DNA of 15,584 nt from Pseudomonadota bacterium (GTDB lineage: Bacteria > Pseudomonadota > Alphaproteobacteria > Caulobacterales > Aquidulcibacteraceae), in the NCBI GenBank assembly GCA_023410295.1, contig JAEYPY010000065.1, forward strand, positions 1 through 15,584, read 5' to 3'. The notes below the pieces were generated by a model that was given only the letters and a program-made list of their open reading frames with translations, was not told where the DNA came from and made no database searches. Every line of letters begins with the position of its first letter. Positions within the stretch are counted from its first letter, which is position 1. Positions 8,490-14,427 of this stretch are shown here, in pieces. The translations under genes and the position numbers were made by a program.

Positions 8490-9776
8490 GTGATCGTCGT
8501 CTTGACGGTTGTCGTCGTGGCCGCGCTACTCGTGGCGGCCATACGCTTTTTATCACGCGGAAGGCTTGGGCGGGGCCATATTCCAGGCTCTGCGGACGGC
8601 CCGCATCCGATAAGCACGCCAAGCGGATATGCGCCACCATTTGGCCGATCCGAAAGGGGCGTTGGCGGAAATCCTTCGACACGCGCTGAACAGGTCATCC
8701 ACGATCTGCGGATACGCGCCGCAGAACAACTAATCGAACACGTCGGCGGCGCCTATGCGCCAGACGCACTCCGGTCGTTGCTCGAAGAAATCGGCGATCC
8801 GGTGGCGGCGGTAGCGCGTCTCATTGAGTTGCTGGGCGAAAATCCCGCCGACGTGGTCGCTGGCCCGGGTGAAAGCCGAACCGCGTTCTTAGATCGCTTG
8901 GACGCCTTTGTTCAGTTAGAGACAGAGGTCCGATCGATCAGCCCGGATTCTAATCGACGAATTTTCACTCTCTTGCGCGAAGGTCGCGCTGATGATGTGC
9001 GACTCTGGGCGGAAGCAGTGCGAAGCGCGCAAGAAACAGAGGCGCTGCTTACCCACATCGAGACACTCGCGCCCGGCCCGATCGGAATCCTAGCATCGCT
9101 CCGGTCAAATGCCGGTTCGCTTTCACGACGCGCTTGCGAGTTTTTGCCGGAAGATGTCGCAACGATCGCCACCGAACTAGAGACCCTAAAGCTTTCGGCC
9201 CAAGCGTTGTTCAGGTTCGCGGAAGATTGGCACAATTTGGATCGCAAGCGCGAGAAAGCTGAAGCTGAAATCCAAGCGCGGTGGGACCCAGACGACCCGT
9301 TTTGCATGGCGTTATTCGCGCGAATGGAGCCGCTCTTTGCTGCGATGGAGGCAGCGTGGAAGGCAATCGGGCGCAAACGCACAGGCGTCGCTGAACTACG
9401 CGGCCATCTCGATGACCTTGATGTCCAAATTTCAAGCCTCGCGAGTATGGCGGCCGAATTAAAGAGTCATGCGGACACGAGGGCTCGTTCAAGCAGCGGA
9501 GGAGCGAGCGGCGGACCACATCGGCGAAAGTCGGGAACGTATGGACCGGACGGACGCGATCGAACCGCACGCGCCAGCGCCGATCCCTTCCAAGCGATTT
9601 GGGATTACTTCGGTTTCGGCTCGCGTCCAACGTTGGAAGAGTGTCGTGCCGCGCGCAACCGCATGCTGCGCGCAAACCACCCCGACATAGTCGGGCCTTC
9701 GGGCACCGCGAAGACGCGGGAGATCAACGATTGGTGGGCGCGTGCTCACGAGAAGCTTCGTGGAGTCACCGCGTAG
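8490..9776 (+). CDS. Membrane-anchored J-domain (DnaJ-like) protein
   Basis: A 428-residue protein with an N-terminal transmembrane helix (about 1-21), a Gly/Ser/Pro linker to about 65, a long mostly helical middle (about 66-330), a second low-complexity linker and a C-terminal J domain (about 365-425) with the HPD tripeptide at 397-399. J domains stimulate Hsp70 (DnaK) ATPase. A membrane anchor at one end and a J domain at the other recalls DjlA, but I see no TerB domain, and no DnaJ zinc-finger or substrate-binding domains. The GTG at 8490 lacks a clear ribosome site. A GGGAAG at 8456-8461 suggests initiation slightly upstream, but no ATG/GTG/TTG is in frame there, so the exact start is open. 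The stop is 4 bases from the stop of the convergent OmpA-like gene, which suggests the two transcription units moved together. Confidence 0.85.
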   Translation: MIVVLTVVVVAALLVAAIRFLSRGRLGRGHIPGSADGPHPISTPSGYAPPFGRSERGVGGNPSTRAEQVIHDLRIRAAEQLIEHVGGAYAPDALRSLLEEIGDPVAAVARLIELLGENPADVVAGPGESRTAFLDRLDAFVQLETEVRSISPDSNRRIFTLLREGRADDVRLWAEAVRSAQETEALLTHIETLAPGPIGILASLRSNAGSLSRRACEFLPEDVATIATELETLKLSAQALFRFAEDWHNLDRKREKAEAEIQARWDPDDPFCMALFARMEPLFAAMEAAWKAIGRKRTGVAELRGHLDDLDVQISSLASMAAELKSHADTRARSSSGGASGGPHRRKSGTYGPDGRDRTARASADPFQAIWDYFGFGSRPTLEECRAARNRMLRANHPDIVGPSGTAKTREINDWWARAHEKLRGVTA

Positions 9777-9780
9777 CTGC

Positions 9781-10410
9781 CTAGTCGTTGCTTCGCCTCA
9801 TTCTGATTTCAATGCGGCGGCGTTCGCGATCCGCTCTCTCGCCGCCCGGTTCTGCGAGCATGTCGCTCACTTCCGTTGTCTGTCCCGCTGACAAAGGCAG
9901 AATTACCATGCCTGCCAGTCTCGGGTCAGCGCGCAACGCTCGCCCCACGGCAGCAGCCCGCAGCATGCCGAGACCCACATTATCCGCTGCCACCGGGTCA
10001 ACCGGCGCCGCCCCTCCGTTATCCCGAAGAAAGGACAAAAGATCGAAGTCCAAGGTGGAGGCGCTGCCACCCAGTGGCTGTTCATCTGTGTGGCCGATCA
10101 CCTCGATAACGGTCACTCCGTAGGCCTGTCTGTGCGCCGACAACTGCGGCACAACCACATCCCGAAGCTGCTCGCGAAACTGCTCCGACAAGTCAGCGCG
10201 TCCACTTCGGAAGAAGTATCCCCGAGCTTCGCTAAGCGTTATGATTGGCGGCACGTCGCGCCGTTCCATCGCCTCAAGCCGGGCTATGCGCGAAGTTTGT
10301 TGAGCCGCAATGATTGCCAAGATGAGCGCGCTCGCCAACGAAGCCGCCAAGAGAAGGTATATCGTCTCCTGCCCGAGTTGAAGGTGGAGCAGGCCGGTTC
10401 TGCGGCTCAC
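9781..10410 (-). CDS. OmpA/MotB-like protein with one membrane helix (ZorB-like)
   Basis: A 209-residue protein: a short cytoplasmic start, one transmembrane helix (about 16-36), a short helical linker, then an OmpA/MotB peptidoglycan-binding domain. Visible motifs are VIEVIGHTDEQP (102-112), DNVGLGMLRAAAV (143-155, equivalent to the N-x-x-LS-x-x-RA-x-x-V helix) and RRRIEIRMRR (197-206). A 30-residue insertion lies between the GHTD strand and that helix. The start is a GTG in the GTGA shared with the upstream MotA-like gene. The pair resembles the stator units MotAB and ZorAB, in which the MotA-like partner forms a ring around two MotB-like helices. No aspartate lies in the helix, where MotB/ZorB/TolR carry the ion-binding Asp; the only acidic residue is E15 at its edge. 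Confidence 0.87.
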   Translation of the reverse strand: MSRRTGLLHLQLGQETIYLLLAASLASALILAIIAAQQTSRIARLEAMERRDVPPIITLSEARGYFFRSGRADLSEQFREQLRDVVVPQLSAHRQAYGVTVIEVIGHTDEQPLGGSASTLDFDLLSFLRDNGGAAPVDPVAADNVGLGMLRAAAVGRALRADPRLAGMVILPLSAGQTTEVSDMLAEPGGERADRERRRIEIRMRRSND

Positions 10411-11270
10411 GACCGCGACTCGTGAATAAAGTTTCGCACCGAACCGATGATGACAATCAGTTCGTCCAGCACTTTGGCTGCGTCGCGTCCATGCGCGCTT
10501 AGCGCCTGCGTATTCGGAACGGCCTCCACCAACGCATCACGGAGGCCCCTCACAGCCTGATCCAATTCATTGAGCCGATGCGACGAAGCCTCCAGTGGCG
10601 GCGCAATGCTCGCAGCGCCACGCGATAGCGCGTCGCCAAGCTGGCGGCCAGAAGCGTCCACGAGGGTCGCAGAAGACGCTATCGCCTTGTTAAGCGCTGT
10701 CACTGCGTCGGTGAGACGTTCAGCGCTGCCGCCGAACCGCGTCATCATGCCCTCAACTTCTCGATTCAGACCCTTCAGCGAGAGTTCCAGCCCCTTGAAC
10801 TCGCGCTCCAGTTCTTTCGGGTCCAACACCACGTCAACTAAGCGCGGTTTGCCGACCATAAGTTCGACCTGCCGCAAGACGACCGCCACCAACGGCGCGA
10901 TGCCCGCAGCAAACAGCCCCTCTGTGAAGCGGGTCACGAGCGGCACGAGCGCCCGCAGGTCGATTGCCGTCCCGCTCAATCCCGCTTCGATAAGCGGCGC
11001 TGACTGCGCCGCGCCGAAAGCGAGGCTCGCGAGCAACCCAAAGATGCCATAGACGACTACGATCTCCGATGCACCCAACATATCGAAGCGAGAGGCTTTC
11101 CGGTCACGTTCGAGCAATGCCCAGATCGCGGCAAAGACGATTACCAAAAGCCCAACAACCCACGCCACAAACGACGTGCCGAAGACTCCAACGCTGATCT
11201 GATCGTGAGGCAGAAACAACCCCGCGACCGCGATGCCAATGGCAAGAAATACGAAGGCGAGAAACTTCAT
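10407..11270 (-). CDS. MotA/ExbB/ZorA-like proton-channel-type membrane protein
   Basis: A 287-residue membrane protein with four predicted helices (about 2-21, 28-53, 69-92 and 115-138). The third, GIFGLLASLAFGAA, and the fourth, FTEGLFAAGIAPLVAVVL, correspond to the pore helices of MotA/ExbB proteins, with the usual G-rich third helix and polar TRFTEG entry to the fourth. From about 145 to 283 a single cytoplasmic helical region follows (LEREFKGLELSLKGLNREVEG and onward), likely a coiled coil. ZorA of Zorya has the same plan with a much longer tail. The ATG lies in the ATGA shared with the vWA gene, and the stop in the GTGA shared with the OmpA-like gene, so all three are translated in series. 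With its neighbour it should form an inner-membrane ion-driven complex. Confidence 0.85.
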   Translation of the reverse strand: MKFLAFVFLAIGIAVAGLFLPHDQISVGVFGTSFVAWVVGLLVIVFAAIWALLERDRKASRFDMLGASEIVVVYGIFGLLASLAFGAAQSAPLIEAGLSGTAIDLRALVPLVTRFTEGLFAAGIAPLVAVVLRQVELMVGKPRLVDVVLDPKELEREFKGLELSLKGLNREVEGMMTRFGGSAERLTDAVTALNKAIASSATLVDASGRQLGDALSRGAASIAPPLEASSHRLNELDQAVRGLRDALVEAVPNTQALSAHGRDAAKVLDELIVIIGSVRNFIHESRS

Positions 11271-12052
11271 CGCTTGTCTTCTGGCTTAGGAAGCAACGCA
11301 GCGGCGAAGGATTGAGCGTTGTCGCTGAGGGAGCGTCCTTCCACATACTCGCGAACACCGGACTCGCCCTTGAGGCGGGAGAGCATGGCGAGAACCGCCA
11401 GATCAATCATGTCTGGGCCTCCGTCCAGCCGACCAAATTTACCACCCGACGCAGCGGAGATTTTCTTGAAATCAGTTATGGTCGCGGGGTAATCGCCAAG
11501 TGCGAACATATGCACGGGGCATCCGCGTTCTTTGAAGCGGGGCGCCAGTTCAAGTGCCGTCGCCTGCGCACCTCGCAACTCGTGTTTGGGATTTGAGGGC
11601 TCGTCTCCCGCGACCAACACTGCGTCGGCTTCTTCGCGTCGCAGAATATCAGCGAGGGCTGCTTCTACGGCCTCGCCTGCGTTACCTCCACCACCGGCGG
11701 GCTCGCGCTGTGCGAGCCACCTTTGTAGAGTGCCAACGTCCGCCGTCAGGTCCGATTGTTCGAGCACAGGATACGAAGTGCCGACGCAATCATAATCCCG
11801 ATAAACATAGAGACGTAGAGCCACCGATGATCCCGCTTCGGCGGTAACGCGGTGCATGATTTCCCCGATGCTCGCCCGCGCTGCCGCAATCAACGGTCCC
11901 ATGCTTCCGGTTGCATCAAGTGCAATCGCGAACTGCCCCTTAGCGGGACGACTTAACGTGCTCAGAAAAGCGCCGGGACGTGCTTTCGGCGCCCCAACCG
12001 CCCCTCCCGGCGAACCCGCCGGTCCTACCTGTCCACCGCGCCTATCATTCAT
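11267..12052 (-). CDS. von Willebrand factor A (vWA) domain protein
   Basis: A 261-residue soluble protein. A flexible Gly/Pro/Ala start (1-38) leads into a vWA fold: strand FAIALDATGSM with the metal site D46-x-T48-x-S50, then AAARASIGEIM helix, a GGGGNAGEA loop (120-128) where the MIDAS threonine would lie, and AVLVAGDEP (D150). A C-terminal extension (about 215-261) is helical. vWA proteins bind partners through a metal ion and often pair with AAA+ or membrane machines. First gene of a three-gene operon, overlapping the MotA-like gene by 4 bases. The ATG at 12052 follows a G-rich stretch that could serve as ribosome site. No signal peptide is seen, so it likely acts in the cytoplasm at the coiled-coil tail of the channel protein; that placement is inference. 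Confidence 0.87.
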   Translation of the reverse strand: MNDRRGGQVGPAGSPGGAVGAPKARPGAFLSTLSRPAKGQFAIALDATGSMGPLIAAARASIGEIMHRVTAEAGSSVALRLYVYRDYDCVGTSYPVLEQSDLTADVGTLQRWLAQREPAGGGGNAGEAVEAALADILRREEADAVLVAGDEPSNPKHELRGAQATALELAPRFKERGCPVHMFALGDYPATITDFKKISAASGGKFGRLDGGPDMIDLAVLAMLSRLKGESGVREYVEGRSLSDNAQSFAAALLPKPEDKR

Positions 12053-12161
12053 GGCTGGCCCCCCAGCCCTCGAACGTTAACCAGAGGTTTAGAAAGAGTC
12101 ACGTTGGCGAGATCGGCTCACTCGTCGGAAAGAGACTTCTTGATCAACGTAGCCCTCGGAA

Positions 12162-12171
12162 GGTTTTGCAG
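12162..12171 (+). repeat. Direct repeat GGTTTTGCAG, copy 1
   Basis: The decamer GGTTTTGCAG followed by AATCCGA recurs 42 bases further on (12204-12213) followed by TCCGA. Both lie on the island side of the tRNA-Phe core, 48-99 bases away, where arm-type binding sites of tyrosine recombinases are usually found. Function is inference. Confidence 0.4.
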
Positions 12172-12203
12172 AATCCGACCTAAGCTATTGATTCTACGTT
12201 GCC

Positions 12204-12213
12204 GGTTTTGCAG
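12204..12213 (+). repeat. Direct repeat GGTTTTGCAG, copy 2
   Basis: Second copy of the decamer at 12162-12171, in the same orientation and with the same TCCGA after it (two bases closer). It lies 47 bases before the tRNA-Phe fragment. Possible recombinase arm site or excisionase site. Confidence 0.4.
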
Positions 12214-12260
12214 TCCGAGCGCGGCTAAGCCGTTGTTTCCCTTCGAAGCTTCGGAGCGCG

Positions 12261-12305
12261 TTGAAAATCCGCGTGTCGCTGGTTCGATTCCGGCCCCAGG
12301 CACCA
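12261..12305 (+). other. attR: displaced 3' fragment of tRNA-Phe (GAA)
   Basis: The bases read as the anticodon loop TTGAAAA, the 3' anticodon arm TCCGC, variable loop GTGTC, T arm GCTGG-TTCGATT-CCGGC, acceptor strand CCCAGGC, A73 and CCA. Before the loop the sequence is GAGCGCG, which does not pair as GCGGA would, and no GCCTGGG acceptor strand or D arm precedes it. So the tRNA is incomplete from exactly the anticodon loop leftwards. This is the classic crossover zone for tRNA-targeting tyrosine recombinases. The intact gene should sit left of the window at the other end of the island. Confidence 0.85.
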
Positions 12306-12423
12306 TCCTACGCTCGCGCCTATGGAGCGTGGTGGCGATTTCCTCGTTGTGACCTTGCCAAACGGCCTTGCTTCGCGCGCCGTGCGGCAGAAAATACCGT
12401 CTGACGAGATCCGGGAGACCGCC

Positions 12424-13227
12424 ATGTGCCTCAATCACGCTGCCGAAGAAGCGATCCACAACCCTGCCGCGATCGGCCGGCGGACATTCCTGCAAGGGGC
12501 AGCCGCGACCGCGCTGACGTTAAGTGCTGCGGCGTGCACGACACCCAATCCGGAAACGGGGCGCAACCAGTTCATCATCATCGACGAGAGCCAACTGCAG
12601 CAGGCTTCGCTGCAAGCCTGGGCGCAAATGCGCCAGCAGACGCCGACCTGGACGAACGCGGCGGCGCAGCGCCGGCTCGAAACGGTCGGTCGCCGCATCG
12701 TCAATGCTGCAGGGCGTGGCAATCAGAGCTGGGAGTTCGTGCTCTTCAACAGCGATCAGAAGAACGCGTTTGTGCTGCCGGGCGGCCAAGTCGGCTTCTA
12801 TCGCGGACTTTATGAGATCAGCGACCGCGACGATTACATCGCCACCGTGCTTGGCCACGAAGTCGGCCACGTGACAGGCCGTCACGCCGCCGAGCGCTAC
12901 AGCCGCGAAGCGGCGACGCAGACGGCGCTGCAGGTTGCCGGCACGCAGATCAACAGCAACATCGCCATGGCCGCGCTTGGGCTCGGCGCGCAAGTCGGTC
13001 TCAGCCTGCCGTTCTCGCGCGAGCAGGAAGCGGAAGCGGACATTCTCGGTCTCAACTACATGCAGCGCGCCGGCTACGATCCTAAGCAGGCGATTCCGTT
13101 CTGGCAGCGCATGCAAGCCGGCGGTGGCTCGCGGCCGCCGGAGTTCCTGTCGACGCACCCCGATCCCGACAACCGAATCCAGCGCATCCGGAACTATATC
13201 AACCAGCAGGGCTGGGGCCCGGTTTGA
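12424..13227 (+). CDS. M48 family zinc metallopeptidase, Tat-exported, probable lipoprotein
   Basis: A 267-residue peptidase from the ATG at 12424, which has GGGAG about 5 bases upstream; the frame is open further left but that part reads through the tRNA fragment border. The N-terminus carries a twin-arginine signal (RRTFLQG, R19-R20), a hydrophobic stretch and a likely lipid-anchor cysteine at C38 (SAAAC). The catalytic HEVGH is at 145-149 and the third zinc ligand is expected at E202 in EAEADILG. A C-terminal THPDPDNRIQRIR segment is typical of the LoiP/BepA-like group. It should work in the periplasm on misfolded envelope proteins. It is the first chromosomal gene after the island border. 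Confidence 0.9.
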   Translation: MCLNHAAEEAIHNPAAIGRRTFLQGAAATALTLSAAACTTPNPETGRNQFIIIDESQLQQASLQAWAQMRQQTPTWTNAAAQRRLETVGRRIVNAAGRGNQSWEFVLFNSDQKNAFVLPGGQVGFYRGLYEISDRDDYIATVLGHEVGHVTGRHAAERYSREAATQTALQVAGTQINSNIAMAALGLGAQVGLSLPFSREQEAEADILGLNYMQRAGYDPKQAIPFWQRMQAGGGSRPPEFLSTHPDPDNRIQRIRNYINQQGWGPV

Positions 13228-13281
13228 GTGGCGCCGCCCGCCTTGCTTCGCCGAAGGCAGGAGGCTAGGTTCCGCGCCCTT

Positions 13282-13299
13282 CCGGCCTCGCCTGGCCGG
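13282..13299 (+). terminator. GC hairpin between the M48 gene and tRNA-His
   Basis: CCGGCC (13282-13287) pairs perfectly with GGCCGG (13294-13299) over a 6-base loop. It lies 55 bases after the M48 stop. No T-run follows, so it is at best a weak or Rho-assisted terminator. Confidence 0.3.
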
Positions 13300-13310
13300 C
13301 AAGGACGTGT

Positions 13311-13387
13311 GCCGCCTTAGCTCAGTTGGTTAGAGCGCTGGATTGTGGATCCAGAGGTCCCTGGTTCGAGCCCTGGAGGCGGTACCA
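13311..13387 (+). tRNA. tRNA-His (GTG), alphaproteobacterial type without G-1
   Basis: A full cloverleaf can be drawn: acceptor GCCGCCT with AGGCGGT, D arm GCTC...GAGC, anticodon arm CTGGA-TTGTGGA-TCCAG, T arm CCTGG-TTCGAGC-CCTGG, then A73 and encoded CCA. The anticodon is GTG. The base before G1 is T, so no G-1 is encoded, and the first pair is G1:U72 with A73. This matches the known exception in many alphaproteobacteria, whose histidyl-tRNA synthetase does not need G-1. The T arm has a U51:U63 mismatch in its middle. Confidence 0.95.
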
Positions 13388-13425
13388 TTCCTTGCTGCGC
13401 GGGCGCCCCGCGTGAGGCGTTCGCC

Positions 13426-14427
13426 ATGCCGTTGGATCAATCGCCGCGGGTTGAGACCTTCAAGAGCGCACACGCGCGCTATGCGGCGCATGCGGCGGCT
13501 GCGGCTGGATATGCCTTTCGCTCGCTCGATGGCGAGGATGGCTATCTCATTGAAGTCAGCGACGGGATGCGGCGTGCGGCGTTCGCCGCGGGGGCCGGCT
13601 CGCCCTACGCGCTGAACGAGGTGCGCGCAGCTTCGATCGCGCGCGACAAGTATTTCTGCGCCGAGGTGCTGCGGCGCGCGAGCGTACCGGTGTTGCCTGG
13701 GCAGCTTTTCTTCGTCACCAAGCGCTATGCCGAGATGCGCGCGCCGGGGCGGGAGCCGGAGGATGCGCGCGCGTTCGCGCGCCGCGCCGCGTACCCCTTC
13801 TTCGCCAAGCCGCTTTCGGCTTCCAACGGGCTCCATGCCGAGGTGATCGAAAGCGCCGCGGCGTTCGAAGACTACATGGCCCGCGTCGCGCGCGAGCACT
13901 TCGCGATTCTGGTCCAGCCTTACGTACGCGCGCCGGAGCATCGGGTGTTTGTGCTCGAAGGGCGAGTGCTCTTTTCTTACCAAAAGTCTCTGCCGAGTGT
14001 GGTGGGTGATGGCGCGCGCACGCTCGCAGCGCTGATCGAGGCGCTGCCGCGCGACGAAGCAGCGTCGATGCCGTCGCGCTTGGCGCGGGATGAGAGAGGA
14101 CGTCGCTTGGCGGCGGATGACGTCTTGCCAATGGGCGCGCGTGCGGTGTTGGAAGGGCCAGCGAACCGTGCGGCTGGCGGGGGAACGTCGGCATTGCGCG
14201 ATGGCGCGCCCGAGGCGTTGGCGGCGCTGGCACTGAAGGCGGCGGCGGCGATCGGCCTGAAGCTTGCGGCGGTGGATGTGTTCGATCGTTCGTCTGAGGG
14301 CGATCTCAGCGACCTTGTAGTGATCGAGGTAAATTCCAACCCGATGATCGCAACGCTCGAAGAGAACGGCCGCTGGGATCTGATCGAGACGATCTGGCGC
14401 GCCAACATTGACGCTGCGCTGCGATGA
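13426..14427 (+). CDS. ATP-grasp ligase, cyanophycin-synthetase-like
   Basis: A 333-residue ATP-dependent ligase of the ATP-grasp fold. The ATG at 13426 is chosen because the frame further upstream lies within tRNA-His; GTGAGG precedes it by about 10 bases. Motifs in order: DKYFCAEVLRRASVPVLPG (74-92), YPFFAKPLSASNG (K128), ILVQPYV with EHRVFVLEGR (161-180), VVGDG (192-196), VDVFD and VIEVNSNPMI (299-308) with the metal-binding E and N. VVGDG and the spacing resemble the ATP-grasp half of CphA. Such enzymes join a carboxylate to an amine through an acyl phosphate. It overlaps the next gene, a Mur-ligase-fold protein, by 4 bases (ATGA), and CphA is itself an ATP-grasp plus Mur-ligase fusion. 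The substrate is unknown; a role in cyanophycin itself is not shown. Confidence 0.85.
   Translation: MPLDQSPRVETFKSAHARYAAHAAAAAGYAFRSLDGEDGYLIEVSDGMRRAAFAAGAGSPYALNEVRAASIARDKYFCAEVLRRASVPVLPGQLFFVTKRYAEMRAPGREPEDARAFARRAAYPFFAKPLSASNGLHAEVIESAAAFEDYMARVAREHFAILVQPYVRAPEHRVFVLEGRVLFSYQKSLPSVVGDGARTLAALIEALPRDEAASMPSRLARDERGRRLAADDVLPMGARAVLEGPANRAAGGGTSALRDGAPEALAALALKAAAAIGLKLAAVDVFDRSSEGDLSDLVVIEVNSNPMIATLEENGRWDLIETIWRANIDAALR

Larger units (their letters stand above)
1..12305. mobile_element. Right-hand part of a genomic island integrated at tRNA-Phe (left end outside window)
   Basis: The right border is a 45-nt displaced 3' fragment of a tRNA-Phe gene at 12261-12305. Everything seen to its left is accessory in kind: a broken MmeI-like restriction enzyme, a McrBC-like type IV system, a vWA/MotA-like/OmpA-like/J-domain cassette and non-coding repeats. 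Everything to its right looks chromosomal (M48 peptidase, tRNA-His, two ligases). Integration at a tRNA 3' end leaves the intact tRNA at one end and the fragment at the other, in direct orientation, so the element lies left of the fragment. No integrase or excisionase is seen here; they would be expected near the missing left end. The left boundary is unknown, and positions 1-785 could in principle lie outside or be a second element. Confidence 0.7.

Noticed and set aside
8243..8698. 151-residue minus-strand frame across the divergent region
   Set aside because: It overlaps both the zinc-finger gene and the start of the J-domain gene in other frames and shows no domain pattern.
8179..12052. 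Calling the cassette Zorya outright
   Set aside because: ZorC, ZorD and ZorE are absent, the ZorA-like tail is short and the ZorB-like helix lacks Asp. Only a Zorya-like description is justified.
12190..12305. Complete tRNA-Phe gene
   Set aside because: I looked for the acceptor strand GCCTGGG, a D arm and the 5' anticodon strand before 12261; none is present.
12310..12330. Terminator hairpin ACGCTC/GAGCGT after the tRNA fragment
   Set aside because: A 6-bp stem with a 9-base loop and no T-run. It may be the old tRNA-Phe terminator but is too weak to list as a feature.
12118..12495. Minus-strand 125-residue frame
   Set aside because: It reads antisense through the tRNA-Phe fragment and the M48 gene start, a known source of false proteins.
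13345..13425. Upstream start for the ATP-grasp gene
   Set aside because: That start lies inside tRNA-His. The ATG at 13426 begins the recognisable protein.
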